Assembly: GCA_964035575.1 (NCBI GenBank)
Contig: OZ037911.1
Coordinates: forward strand, 868,001 to 932,000
Reading direction: 5' to 3'
Source: Rhynchopus sp. YZ270_cl-10
Lineage: Eukaryota > Euglenozoa > Diplonemea > Diplonemida > Diplonemidae
Length of the DNA: 64,000 nucleotides
This document shows positions 39,227 through 48,885 of the stretch, in pieces. The notes under the pieces were generated by a model. That model was not told the DNA's origin and did no database searches. It worked only from the letters and a program-made list of their open reading frames with translations. Both the position numbers and the translations under genes were made by a program. Numbering within the stretch: position 1 is the first letter of the stretch; each line of letters starts with the position of its first letter.

Positions 39227-40195
39227 ATGGCGAAGCACACTGCGCTGTGCGTGCTGCTGTGTGCATCGCAGGTGTACGGACACGGCCACGTTGTGACACC
39301 GCCGTCACGTGTGGAGCTCTGCAAGACAGGGGGCAACGCAAACTGCGGGCAGATCATCTGGGAGCCCTACAGCGTGGAGGGTCCTGACGGGTGGCCGGCA
39401 GACGGGACGATTGCGGCAGGAGGTGGACACTCGCGCTTCCCTGAGCTGAACGTGCAGACGGCGACACGCTGGGAGAGGGTTGCGATGTCGTCGGGGCCAA
39501 CGAAGTTTGCGTGGAAGTTTCTTGTGAACCACGTGACGAAGGACTACACGTACTACATCACGCGTGTGGGGTGGGACGTGGCGGCACCGCTGACACGGGC
39601 AACGTTTGAGACTGCACCCTTCTGTGTTGTGGACGGGGGGATGACAGAGCCACCGGCACTTGACGAGCACACCTGCAACGTGCCGACACGCGAGGGATAC
39701 CACATCATTCTGAGTGTGTGGGATGTGGGTGACACGTCGAACAGCTTCTTCAACGTGATTGATGCCATGTTCTCTGGTGGTGGCAGCCCTCCTGTGCCTG
39801 TGCCAACAGCGCCTGTGCCTGCTCCTGTGCCTGTGCCGACCACACCTGCGACACCTCCTGTTGTGTGCACGGAGGCTGTGCACTGCATGTACGTTGCGTG
39901 TGTGCAGGACCCTGCCTGCTGCGAGGAGCAGGCAGGTGCGTCCTGTGCTGTGTACAACACACACTACGCACAGTGTGTGCAGGGCGCACCGTCGCCTTCG
40001 ACACCACCGCCAACACCACCTGTCACAACACCGCCGGCACCAACACCAACAACAACAACACCACCGACCCTTCCCGTCTGCACGACTGATGTGCAATGTA
40101 TCTACGCTGCGTGCAAGCAGGACCGTGCCTGTTGCGAGGGGCAGGCAGGTGCCACGTGTGCAGCCTACAACGCGCACTACGCACAGTGCATGTGA
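39227..40195 (+). CDS. AA10 lytic polysaccharide monooxygenase with two CBM1-like modules
   Basis: The 322-residue protein has a signal peptide (1-18) that would be cut to leave His19-Gly-His-Val at the N-terminus, as needed for the copper histidine brace of LPMOs. The second brace ligand is His102 in NHVTKDYTYYI. Other AA10 (CBM33) hallmarks are PPSR, CGQIIWEP, VEGPDGWP, LTRATFE and GYHIILSVWDVGDTSNSFFNVIDAMF. A Pro/Val/Thr linker carries two Cys-rich modules (about 214-251 and 285-322; CIYAACKQDRACC then YNAHYAQC). Their ends resemble the fungal cellulose-binding CBM1. The role is oxidative cleavage of crystalline chitin or cellulose outside the cell. The frame is open from 39122, but only this ATG gives the needed signal peptide. 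AA10 is mainly bacterial, so gene transfer is likely. Confidence 0.9.
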   Translation: MAKHTALCVLLCASQVYGHGHVVTPPSRVELCKTGGNANCGQIIWEPYSVEGPDGWPADGTIAAGGGHSRFPELNVQTATRWERVAMSSGPTKFAWKFLVNHVTKDYTYYITRVGWDVAAPLTRATFETAPFCVVDGGMTEPPALDEHTCNVPTREGYHIILSVWDVGDTSNSFFNVIDAMFSGGGSPPVPVPTAPVPAPVPVPTTPATPPVVCTEAVHCMYVACVQDPACCEEQAGASCAVYNTHYAQCVQGAPSPSTPPPTPPVTTPPAPTPTTTTPPTLPVCTTDVQCIYAACKQDRACCEGQAGATCAAYNAHYAQCM

Positions 40196-41372
40196 GCACA
40201 TCGCCACACCCCTCCTCACTCTCCCTTCTATGCAGCATCTATGACTGCCTCTTCTGTCCATCGCTACTAGGTGCAGAATGCCTCCCTGCTTCTGACACCT
40301 CGCCCACTTATACCACATTCTATTGACTTGGAACTATCTTCTTTGCACGCATGCATCCAAGGGGTGTCAGCACTTTCTGTACTTCACTTTTTCTGCTTGA
40401 CGATGCCACCGCCACTCTCTTAACTGAGGAGACGGCTGTGTGGATACGGTACTGGTGCTGGGGTGCCATCACCGTTTACTAATAACCTATTTGACGTTGT
40501 TGTTTTCGCTTTCCTTTTCCTTCTGTTTCTTTTGGTATTGTCCTGCAGCATCTTTTGCAGCAGCGCAGTAGCGAAGCAACACATACAGACAAAAGACCAG
40601 CCCTTCTGCTGTGGCTCCCAGTGTGCTCGGCAGGTGGGCAAGGTTCTGTTCCTCCCTCGTTGTGTTTTTCTTCTTCTTTTGTTTTCTTTGCTCTCGTTCT
40701 ATTCTACTGACAACGACACGGCAGCTGAGGTGCAGCTGTGTGCACAGTGGTTCTGCCTGCCCCGCCTTTGCTGTCTGTGTCCCTCTGCCTCACCGTTCTT
40801 CTGTGCATAAAGTGGCTGTCCACTTGAGTGCGCGAAGACAAGGTCTTATAGAGAGGCAGGGGAGAGGACACCAAGGTGCAGGGTGACAACACGGCAGAGG
40901 CAAGCCTGCACAAGGCAGGTCGTGGTGCACGATGCTTGCAGGTGTCTTTTGTTTGACTATGGTGTGTATGCATGAGGCATGCGCTTCCCTACCTTTCACC
41001 TTTTTCTTTGGGTTTCTGTTATCAAATATCCGCTTTCCCTTTTTTCCTGCTTGCCTTTATGCACAGTACAACCTTTTCCACTTCTCTGTTCTGTGTTCTG
41101 CACAGTTGATATGGTGAATACCGAACCACAGCCTCCCCACATCCTTTATCTCAGCCCCCCTTCAAAATGTATTTATATACTTACACATTCAGCAGTCGTT
41201 CCTTCTTTGTGTCCCCCCCACGCTTGGACATCCAATATACCGTACATGAGACCAAACCCATACCCTCCTGCGTCACCTCTCTCCCATCCCACTTACACCC
41301 CCCTCTTGACAGTTAAACATAATACACACAGATTTGAGCCGGTCTTAGGCAATCTCACAAATCTGATTGAAA
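40196..41372. other. Intergenic
   Basis: About 1.2 kb with T/C-rich stretches, none coding by any recognisable criterion. It ends in a long pyrimidine tract and CTCTTGACAG (AG at 41311-41312) before the next gene. Confidence 0.6.
41270..41312 (+). promoter_or_regulatory. Py tract-AG before helicase-RNB copy 2
   Basis: CACCTCTCTCCCATCCCAC, then ACACCCCCCTCTTGACAG, is a strong Py tract with AG 60 bases before the ATG. It parallels the site before copy 1. Confidence 0.4.
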
Positions 41373-44300
41373 ATGCAGGATACTAGCAGAACCCTTTACG
41401 ACTGTGTGGCGGACACACGCGCAGAGAAGATCTGGGAGTGGGAACGTGGCATCGGGTTGCCCGGGATGTTGACGAAGGAGCCCGCAAGCCTGCAGGAATG
41501 GAAGGAGTCGTTCTGCGCACCGATCAAGATGGAGGTGGGCCACTCACTGCTGGCAGCGATGGAGGAGGCCGAGCATCCGATGTACGAAGGTTTTCTCAGC
41601 GAGGATGAGTCTGGAAAATGGAAGTTCGACCACTTCTGGAAGCTGAAGAGCCGCCGCGACATGTCGGGAATGGTCGTCAGCATCGACGTCGGGAATGGCT
41701 CCTTCGAGTGGCTCGGGGTCTTCCACGACATGGAGTGCCTCACACTGAACAAGGCGATGATCTTTGAGGGCTGGACAAATCTCCACGTCACCGTGAAGCT
41801 CCTGACCTCCATCCAGAGCAGTGCACGGCAGTACACGGCGTGCGAGACGGAGGCTGCCATTGCCTTTGAAGAGCAGCTGCTGGGCAGAGCACGTCAGGGA
41901 CCACGTGGTGCACTGAGCACCTCTGTGCCGACCGTAGCCCTGCGTAAGAACAGCGAGAACCTGAACAGCGACCAGGCAGATGCTGTGCGCTGCTGGGTCG
42001 GCAGTGCCGCAACACCCCCACCGAGCTTCATGCTTCTCCAAGGCCCTCCCGGGACAGGCAAGACCACGACAGCGGTGGAGCTGCTCCGCGAATGTCTCGG
42101 AAGGAAGCGCAGCACAAAGCAGAAGTACATCTGTGCAGGGCCCTCCTGGACCAGTGTGTACGAATACCTGCGCAGGTTTGTGGGTACGCACCACCACTAC
42201 TGCGAGAGCGAGAAGCTGCGCATCGCGATGAGCGGCTGCAACGACGCGGCGCGTTCTGCGGCAGAGGAGCCGAAGGAGATCGAGAAGGTGTCTGTGGTGG
42301 CGCTGCTGCGCTCTATCGAGGCGTGGGTTGGGTCTGCGGACAGACTGGAGGAGACGTACCACGTGATTATGGGGAACATCCGAACACGTGCACCGGTCTT
42401 CCATGACGGCTTCAAGACCAGGGTGCGCGGCAAGTCTGTCCACTACAAGGCATGCGAGCTGAACGACTGCAAAGACGACCTGCGCGAGGCTCTCATCAGA
42501 GAGGCCGATGTTGTGTTCTCGACACTGAACGCCCTTGGGTCTGCGTACATCTCAAAGGCGCTGGACAGGGCGCATATAGGCATGCTCATAGTGGACGAGG
42601 CAGGGCAGGCACCAGACCCAGATCTCTTCATCGGGTGCAACCTGCGTCCCGACAGACTTCTGCTCATCGGCGACCACAAGCAGCTGCCACCCTTCGTGAA
42701 GTCGCCTTGCGCAGGAAAACATGGTCTAAACATATCAAGTCTCGAGCGTCTCTACCCATTGGAGCATGTGCACAAACGCATGCTGACACTGCAGTACCGC
42801 ATGCCCCCTGCCGTGCTCGCATGGCCCAACAAAGAGTTCTACAACGGGCAGCTGCAGTGTGCGGATGTAGTGCTCCAGAACGCGCCCAGCTCGCAGTACA
42901 GTGTGCACGATGTGGCGTTTGGGGAGCAGAGCAGAGTCGGGACGACGTTCACCAACCCAAGCGAAGCTGCCTGTGCGGTGCAGTGCATCCGTAACATCAG
43001 AGGGGCAGACCCCACCAGCAGCGTGCTCGTCATCACGCCGTACAAAGGACAGCGCCATCTCATGCAGAAATACGTGAATGTGTACCTCCCCAATGATAAG
43101 AATGTGCGTGTGAGCACCATTGACAGCTGCCAAGGGGCGGAGTGTGCGCACGTCATCCTCAGTCTCGTGCGCACAGACGAGTCCATCCAGCGCGACTGCT
43201 TCGCAATCGAGCCAAAGCACCTCTGCGTCGCGCTGACGCGTGCCCGCAAGTCCATGGCGGTGGTCTGCAACGCAGTGAAGATGCGGCAGAACGCACGGAT
43301 GGCCTCGCTCCTCACAGACGCTGTGGACAGGGGCTGCCTGAGTGTCGTGCCCAAGCCCGTTGTTGTGTCGGGGCAGGTGGTGGGGAAGCATCTCGTCTCC
43401 TTTGAGGGGGCCGTGCTGCCAACGGACCTCTCGGCCTTGGGGTGGAAGGTGCTGCACGGCGACGAGGTGAAGTTGCGCTACATGCGGGGGCGCGTTCCTG
43501 GCGAGGACGAAGACGAGCTTGTTGTGGATGTGGCTGTGGAGGTGGGGTCGGAGCTGCGGAGCAAAGCCTTTCCGTACCAGCTGGTGAATGACCGGAACGT
43601 CTGCTTTGAGGTGAACCACTCCGAACAGCGTGCACTTCTTGACGCTTTGCGGCGCATTGCGAACCAGGCGGAGAAGAACACATGCAACAGCTCCGAAATC
43701 GTTGTCTGCGAGCGGCAGCCAACGGACGACCGCTACTTCACGGTGACGATGGGGGACGTGCTGCTTGCTGAGCAGATCATGAACGGCGACATCGAGGTGT
43801 GGATCACGACTCTGGACTACGAAGGCGAGCGCGTCACGAGGAAGGCACTGCCGTACGTCGCACGCGAGCTCTTCTACCACAAGTACGTCCCCTTCGACAG
43901 CCAGCTCCCCCTCGTCCACGTGCCCGTCACGTCCGACCACTGCCAGGACCACCGCCTCACCTACATGGTGCGTCTCGTCGAGGACGGCGACGACGTGTGG
44001 AGTGGCATCATCGAAGGCAAGTTCTGCCAGCCCTCTGTGCGCACCCTTCACGGCATGCTGCGTGATCCTGAAGAGCTTGTCCTGCTTGTCCTGGTTGGCT
44101 ATTTCTTGCGTGAATCCCGCGGATTGGGGCGTGCCGACGCAGACATCAAGAAAGGGATCCACAGCTTGTCACGCCTTTACAAGGACGTCAGACTTTCTTC
44201 TTCGGATGTTGGAAGCGTGGTCAACACACTGCGGAGGGAGCTGCAGATTGATTTGGATGGGCGCACGCTTGGGGAGCTGTGCAGGGACTCGACGTGCACA

Positions 44301-46247
44301 GGGGGGTTGCTGCTGTTGGCGGAGACCACGGTCACAAAGGAGGTGCTGGATGCAGCGCTGCGCAGCTTTGACCACGCAGACCTGCCGAGGCAGGACTACG
44401 AGGACGCGGCCATTGTCATGTGTGTATACGAGGGGTGGTGGGACAGCGAGCGTGCAGCATGGGCACGTGGCCTGACCTCAGACCAGGTTGCCCAAGCCCT
44501 GCGGCGTGTGGTGCCGTTTCTACCGTCCTTCGCGGGCAGACGCTGCCGCACGCTGCTCCCCAGGGCAGCCATCTCGCTCAAGACGCCACCCTCACCCTAC
44601 ATCTTCACCCTCGACCGAAAGGGCACCCTGGTGTTTGACGACGCACTCTCCTGCCGAACAGACGGCAGTGGCTGGGTGGTGACGCAGTACTTCGCAGACC
44701 CGCAGCCTTCCTTGGACAGAGTCCCTGTCGCAGAACGTGCAGCCCTTTTAGCAGACCTACGCACACGGGCAAGAGACACCCACATGCTGGGGTACACAGG
44801 GCGACTCATGCCTCAGTGGGTCCTAGACGACGCATCGCTGGCAGCAGGCAGTGGGCAGAAGCATGTGTTGGAGGTGACCTACCGTGTGGGTGAGGATGGT
44901 GTTGCGAAGGTGTCGATGCAACGGACCGTGGTGGAAGTGGCGAGGAACTTCGAGGCAGCAGAGAAGGGGACGTGGCAGCAGCTGAAGAAGCGTGCGAAGC
45001 GTGACTCCACGGAGGCTTACGACGCAGTACGCAACCTGCAGGCGGCGGTGCTGGCGATGATGTCTCAAGAACGCTACTTTGAGGAGGCAACACAGATCCA
45101 AAACCTGCATGAGGGACCACGCCACATGCTCCAATACCTAGTGGTGCGCGCGAAGAGGGTCGCCGCAAAGCGTCTCTCCAAGAACGGGCCACGTCTGTAC
45201 ACGAACTATTCGGCTTCGGCAGCAGTCGCAGAGGCATTACAAATGGAGCACGGACACACAGAGACAGCACTCTGCCACGAGCTTCAGCGATTGCGCCAAG
45301 CCGACCAACGCTCCCATGGTGCCGCCATAGCACGGCGTGTCGCAGACCTGACACAATGCTGTGCACGGGAGTACCGCGCAGGCAGCTCCGTCTCCTTCAC
45401 TAGCCCTTTAAGGAACTTCGCAGACTACGAAGCCCTGCAGGCTCTGCTCCGCCCACGCGGCGCAGCAAAGGACACGACAAAAACTCTGGACCAGCACAAC
45501 CTCGAGATGTGGGTAAACCGCAAACGAGATGGCGACCAGGAATGCACCCGAGCGGAATCGGTCCGCAAGGCACACTACCCAATCCTCGAGGCTCGCGTCA
45601 CCGGCATCAACACCACCACTGGGGAGGTGCGTGTGTACATCCCTGAGAGTGGCGCTGTGCCTGCAGCAGTAGTTCCCTCTACCTTGACACATCTTGGCGA
45701 CAACATTACCCTAGGCAGCACGGTACGCACGAAGCTGGTTCTTGCGAATCCAGGAGCCTTTGGGAGGCACCGCCCACACTACATCGTTCCATATGGTGGC
45801 ATGCCTTCATGCCCTGAAGGTGCAGACGACCCTTCTCCACGGAGCAACACTAATAGGAAGGGTAATAAGTGTGTAGCTGTACGGTTCGCGTTTACGGACG
45901 ACGACGTGAAGCGGACAATGGAGGAGGTGAGCTCTGCAGTGTTCGAGCAGCTCAGTGCGGAAGAGGACTGCGGGCGTACGAAGGACTGTGTGTTTGTGAA
46001 GCGCGATATGTACGCAGAAGACGGATGGATCCTCATGCCGAAAAGCCGCCTCTGCTCAGTGTACGAAAAGTCCGGCAAACGCTGCACCGAACAGCTCTGC
46101 TCCTACCGACACCTCTTCACCTCAGAAGAAGACCTGCTTGTTTTCTTCAAGGCGAGCCGACACCTCTTTGTTCGTGTCGCTCGCACCGTCTCCGACAAGC
46201 TACGCTGCACTGTCAGGACCTATTCTGCTCCAGTATGCGAGCCGTAA
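41373..46247 (+). CDS. HELZ2-like UPF1-type helicase-RNB-CCCH protein, copy 2
   Basis: A 1624-residue paralogue of the 27577 gene with the same order of parts. Helicase motifs: I GPPGTGKTTT (about 222-231), II DEAG (about 406), III GDHKQLPPF, IV QYRMP (about 473), V STIDSCQGAE and VI VALTRARKSM. The RNB domain starts near 1075 with FTLDRKGTLVFDDALSC: Asp1081, Asp1089 and Asp1090 are kept and, exactly as in copy 1, the position of one metal-ligand Asp is Val (Val1087). The later RNB motif reads FTSPLRNFADY, with Asn where copy 1 has Arg. An S1-like segment and a CCCH finger (Cys1561, Cys1571, Cys1576, His1580) follow. The two proteins are clearly diverged throughout, so this duplication is much older than that of the tubulins. 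The frame upstream of this ATG has only a TTG. Confidence 0.9.
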   Translation: MQDTSRTLYDCVADTRAEKIWEWERGIGLPGMLTKEPASLQEWKESFCAPIKMEVGHSLLAAMEEAEHPMYEGFLSEDESGKWKFDHFWKLKSRRDMSGMVVSIDVGNGSFEWLGVFHDMECLTLNKAMIFEGWTNLHVTVKLLTSIQSSARQYTACETEAAIAFEEQLLGRARQGPRGALSTSVPTVALRKNSENLNSDQADAVRCWVGSAATPPPSFMLLQGPPGTGKTTTAVELLRECLGRKRSTKQKYICAGPSWTSVYEYLRRFVGTHHHYCESEKLRIAMSGCNDAARSAAEEPKEIEKVSVVALLRSIEAWVGSADRLEETYHVIMGNIRTRAPVFHDGFKTRVRGKSVHYKACELNDCKDDLREALIREADVVFSTLNALGSAYISKALDRAHIGMLIVDEAGQAPDPDLFIGCNLRPDRLLLIGDHKQLPPFVKSPCAGKHGLNISSLERLYPLEHVHKRMLTLQYRMPPAVLAWPNKEFYNGQLQCADVVLQNAPSSQYSVHDVAFGEQSRVGTTFTNPSEAACAVQCIRNIRGADPTSSVLVITPYKGQRHLMQKYVNVYLPNDKNVRVSTIDSCQGAECAHVILSLVRTDESIQRDCFAIEPKHLCVALTRARKSMAVVCNAVKMRQNARMASLLTDAVDRGCLSVVPKPVVVSGQVVGKHLVSFEGAVLPTDLSALGWKVLHGDEVKLRYMRGRVPGEDEDELVVDVAVEVGSELRSKAFPYQLVNDRNVCFEVNHSEQRALLDALRRIANQAEKNTCNSSEIVVCERQPTDDRYFTVTMGDVLLAEQIMNGDIEVWITTLDYEGERVTRKALPYVARELFYHKYVPFDSQLPLVHVPVTSDHCQDHRLTYMVRLVEDGDDVWSGIIEGKFCQPSVRTLHGMLRDPEELVLLVLVGYFLRESRGLGRADADIKKGIHSLSRLYKDVRLSSSDVGSVVNTLRRELQIDLDGRTLGELCRDSTCTGGLLLLAETTVTKEVLDAALRSFDHADLPRQDYEDAAIVMCVYEGWWDSERAAWARGLTSDQVAQALRRVVPFLPSFAGRRCRTLLPRAAISLKTPPSPYIFTLDRKGTLVFDDALSCRTDGSGWVVTQYFADPQPSLDRVPVAERAALLADLRTRARDTHMLGYTGRLMPQWVLDDASLAAGSGQKHVLEVTYRVGEDGVAKVSMQRTVVEVARNFEAAEKGTWQQLKKRAKRDSTEAYDAVRNLQAAVLAMMSQERYFEEATQIQNLHEGPRHMLQYLVVRAKRVAAKRLSKNGPRLYTNYSASAAVAEALQMEHGHTETALCHELQRLRQADQRSHGAAIARRVADLTQCCAREYRAGSSVSFTSPLRNFADYEALQALLRPRGAAKDTTKTLDQHNLEMWVNRKRDGDQECTRAESVRKAHYPILEARVTGINTTTGEVRVYIPESGAVPAAVVPSTLTHLGDNITLGSTVRTKLVLANPGAFGRHRPHYIVPYGGMPSCPEGADDPSPRSNTNRKGNKCVAVRFAFTDDDVKRTMEEVSSAVFEQLSAEEDCGRTKDCVFVKRDMYAEDGWILMPKSRLCSVYEKSGKRCTEQLCSYRHLFTSEEDLLVFFKASRHLFVRVARTVSDKLRCTVRTYSAPVCEP

Positions 46248-46301
46248 TATGTGAAAAATCTCAATCGAAGCGAAAAAAAAAGTTTCAAAAAAAGAAAGTG
46301 G

Positions 46302-46348
46302 TGATTTGCACAAACTGTGGCAACACAACCGAGGCAACTACACTACTC
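46302..46348 (+). repeat. Dispersed repeat R4
   Basis: It matches 24021-24068 with one or two changes. Here it stands immediately before an R3 copy. Confidence 0.6.
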
Positions 46349-46374
46349 AAATTTATCGAAAAAAAAAAAAGGTA

Positions 46375-46427
46375 TAGTGGAGTTCATCCTCGGGTGTCTA
46401 CACTAATACAACCAAGTTTTCAAAAAA
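46375..46427 (+). repeat. Dispersed repeat R3
   Basis: TAGTGGAGTTCATCCTCGGG, TGTCTACACTAATACAACCA and AGTTTTCAAAAAA. It lies about 130 bases after the stop of the helicase gene, a position similar to that of the copy after tubulin 1. Confidence 0.65.
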
Positions 46428-47337
46428 GGGTAAAAAAAAAAAAAACATAAGATGAATCTATGGTAAACTGGGTGATTGTCGACACCACAAAGCCCTGAAG
46501 TCTCCCAATATTTTTTTCTGCCTGTGTGGCACTTCTCAGGTTGTATGTCTCTGCACCCCTTTCCCCCCCCTCCTCACTGACGGGGGACAAAGTGTGTCAG
46601 TATTTTTTTTTTTTTTTTTGGTGACTAAGCACGAGAGGCTTAGGGTCACTGTATAAACTTTTCTTTTCTCTTGTTACCTGGAGGGGGTATGCAAGGACTA
46701 TTCTGTCTTGTCCTCAGGGAGGTAAACATCCCTTCCCCCTACCAAATGCAAGATACTAAAAACCCTGGTTCGGGTAGATAAAAGGCCGGGCCGGTGGCTT
46801 CCCCATATGCTATGAAGAGTGTTTGCATTCATGAAACAGCGACAAACAGTCAGGCACAGACTTGCTCTGCTGTACCTTGGCCCTTCCTTTTTTCCTTTTG
46901 CCTTCTTTTCGTTTAGAAAAGAAAGTATATGAAATAACCTTTTCCTATTTTTTTCAAGTATGATGTATGACAGCATTCAGCTGTAACCCAAGGAGCAAAG
47001 CTGACAACTGTCTCTTAGCGTCTCGTCAGCCGAGCTCCAAGCACCTAACGTTTTTGTTTTTTTTTTTTGTTTTTGTTGTTCCTGCCTTCCGACGCACTGT
47101 CGGGGCTTTTCAGCTATATCTTGTTTTTTCAAGATGTGGACCTCACTCATTTTTTTCTTAGATATCCCACGGAGCGTTAGTGCCTGCCTCCCAGAGGCGT
47201 ATGCCCTATCAACTTCACCCACCACCACCCAGGCTTCGCGCTAACTTTTGGAAAAAAATCTGAAAAATCGTGTTTCGGGACCAAAAAAACGCACCTCAAA
47301 TAGTTGTGCGTCAGGGGGTGAAAAAGCAGTGTTTTGT

Positions 47338-48295
47338 GGCATTTCCGAGCCAATCCCGGGCTGTGGTGGGGCATATTCGGAAAAATGGACAAAATTTTAG
47401 TGACTTAAATTTTCACAAAATATGAACCCATACTCTTAACGAGGGGCATTTTCAGGTCTGAAAACCCAAATTCAGATGAAATTGTGGTGTTTTGACTGGG
47501 AACAGGTAGCGCCGCAGGCGCACGGTACCCAACTTTTGTCTTTTTATTTTTCCCTTTTCTCTGCTTTCTTTTGATTGCACGAGCCGATTGCTCTCCACGG
47601 TGGGGTCACATGTGTGTGCAAAAACACTCTAAAGTACTCTTACTCTGAACGATGAGATTCCTCTGGTTTTAGTAAGGAAACCCCTGTTTGCAAAAAGTGC
47701 GTAAATTTCCTGTGGCTTTTTCCCGCCAAGAGGTCGTTTTGTTGCATTTCCGAACCAATCCCGGATTGGGATGTACGGAAAAATGGACAAAAATGCAGCG
47801 ACTTAAAATTTGACAAAACATAAGCCCATATTCGTAAACAAGGGTTATTTTCAGGTCTGAAAACCCAACGTACTGAAGAAGCTATCGGTAACGTAGTGAT
47901 GGCGGTGGGGTTTCAGTGACCACAGAGAAGAGTGAGAAAACCCAGGACGGTTATGGCCTCGGAGGTGTGTCCCATGGCGTCCTAATCAATCTTAATCCGC
48001 GAGGAAGGAGATCATCCTCAGGGGGGATGTGGAGTCGCACTCAAAATAAAATGAACACGTACATAAGTACATCGTGTTTAAACATAAAGGAGGGTAGGAA
48101 CAGGTAGCGCCGCAGGCGCACGGTACCCAACTTTTTTCTTTTTTCTTTTCCCTCTTCTCTGCTTTCTTTTGATCGCGCGAGCCGATTGCTCTCCACGGTG
48201 GGGTCACATGTGTGTGTGAAAACACTCTAAAGTACCCTTACTATGAAATATGAGATTCTCTGGTTTTCTTAAGGAAACCCCGGTTTGCAAAAAAA
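47338..48295 (+). repeat. Interleaved tandem duplication (A-B-A'-B')
   Basis: Block A (47338-47468, with CGGAAAAATGGACAAAA and TTTTCAGGTCTGAAAACCCA) recurs at about 47738-47870. Block B (47502-47695, with GGTAGCGCCGCAGGCGCACG and CGATTGCTCTCCACGGTGGG) recurs at 48099-48295. B and B' are about 88% alike, A and A' about 75%, by eye. The unit therefore duplicated as A+B, and the intervals then changed. Confidence 0.75.
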
Positions 48296-48819
48296 AAACG
48301 CACCACAAAAATATCCAAAAATCCCGGGACAAAGGACAGAAGTTAGCGCAAAGCCTGGCACCACCCCTCCCACCCTTTTTTTTTGCACACGGTTTTTGTG
48401 TGCTGTATGCACTGAATTTTGGATCCCAATTGACAAGACAGTTCATGAGTTCGTGCAACAGGGTTGACGGAGTGATCCAGCTCTGAGTTATTTATAGTCA
48501 TCTGTTGAGCGTGTTCGCTCTTGCGGGGGGCTCTCAGGTGCGAGGATCTTGTTCATGTTACACACTGTTCTTGTTCGTTTATCCAAGTTCTCTTCCCACA
48601 CCACTGCAGCAGCACTGTGGCCCGCCCTTTGTCTGCTGCCCCTTTTCTTTTGCAGGTGACCAGCATCAGGCTACCCAGGTTACCTGTTTTTTTTTTATAT
48701 CGTTGTCGCATCCAGGTGTGGCCATCTCCAAAAAAAAAAGTAAATAAAAGTGAGTACCATGTTTTCTGTCTGCATCCCAACCCGCTACCCAACACACCAC
48801 GCCTTTCTGTGTTTGCAAG

Positions 48820-48864
48820 TGAGCCACATTTCTTCCCAACCCACCACCACAGATATATAAACAC
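48820..48864 (+). promoter_or_regulatory. Py tract-AG and TATA-like leader before LPMO-GH5
   Basis: TTCTTCCCAACCCACCACCA ends in CAG (AG at 48851-48852) and is directly followed by ATATATAAACACATT; the ATG is at 48886. A TATA-like box and an acceptor-like AG overlap here, so they cannot both have the usual roles. Confidence 0.35.
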
Positions 48865-48885
48865 ATTACAAACAAACAAAACAAA

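Larger units (their letters stand above)
46248..48885. other. Long intergenic region with tandem duplications
   Basis: It carries R4 (46302-46348) and R3 (46375-46427) right after the helicase gene. Unique A/T-rich DNA follows, then an interleaved tandem duplication between 47338 and 48295. The last part holds T tracts, CCCACCACCACAG (AG at 48851-48852) and a TATA-like ATATATAAAC 30 bases before the next ATG. No gene is seen. Confidence 0.65.
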
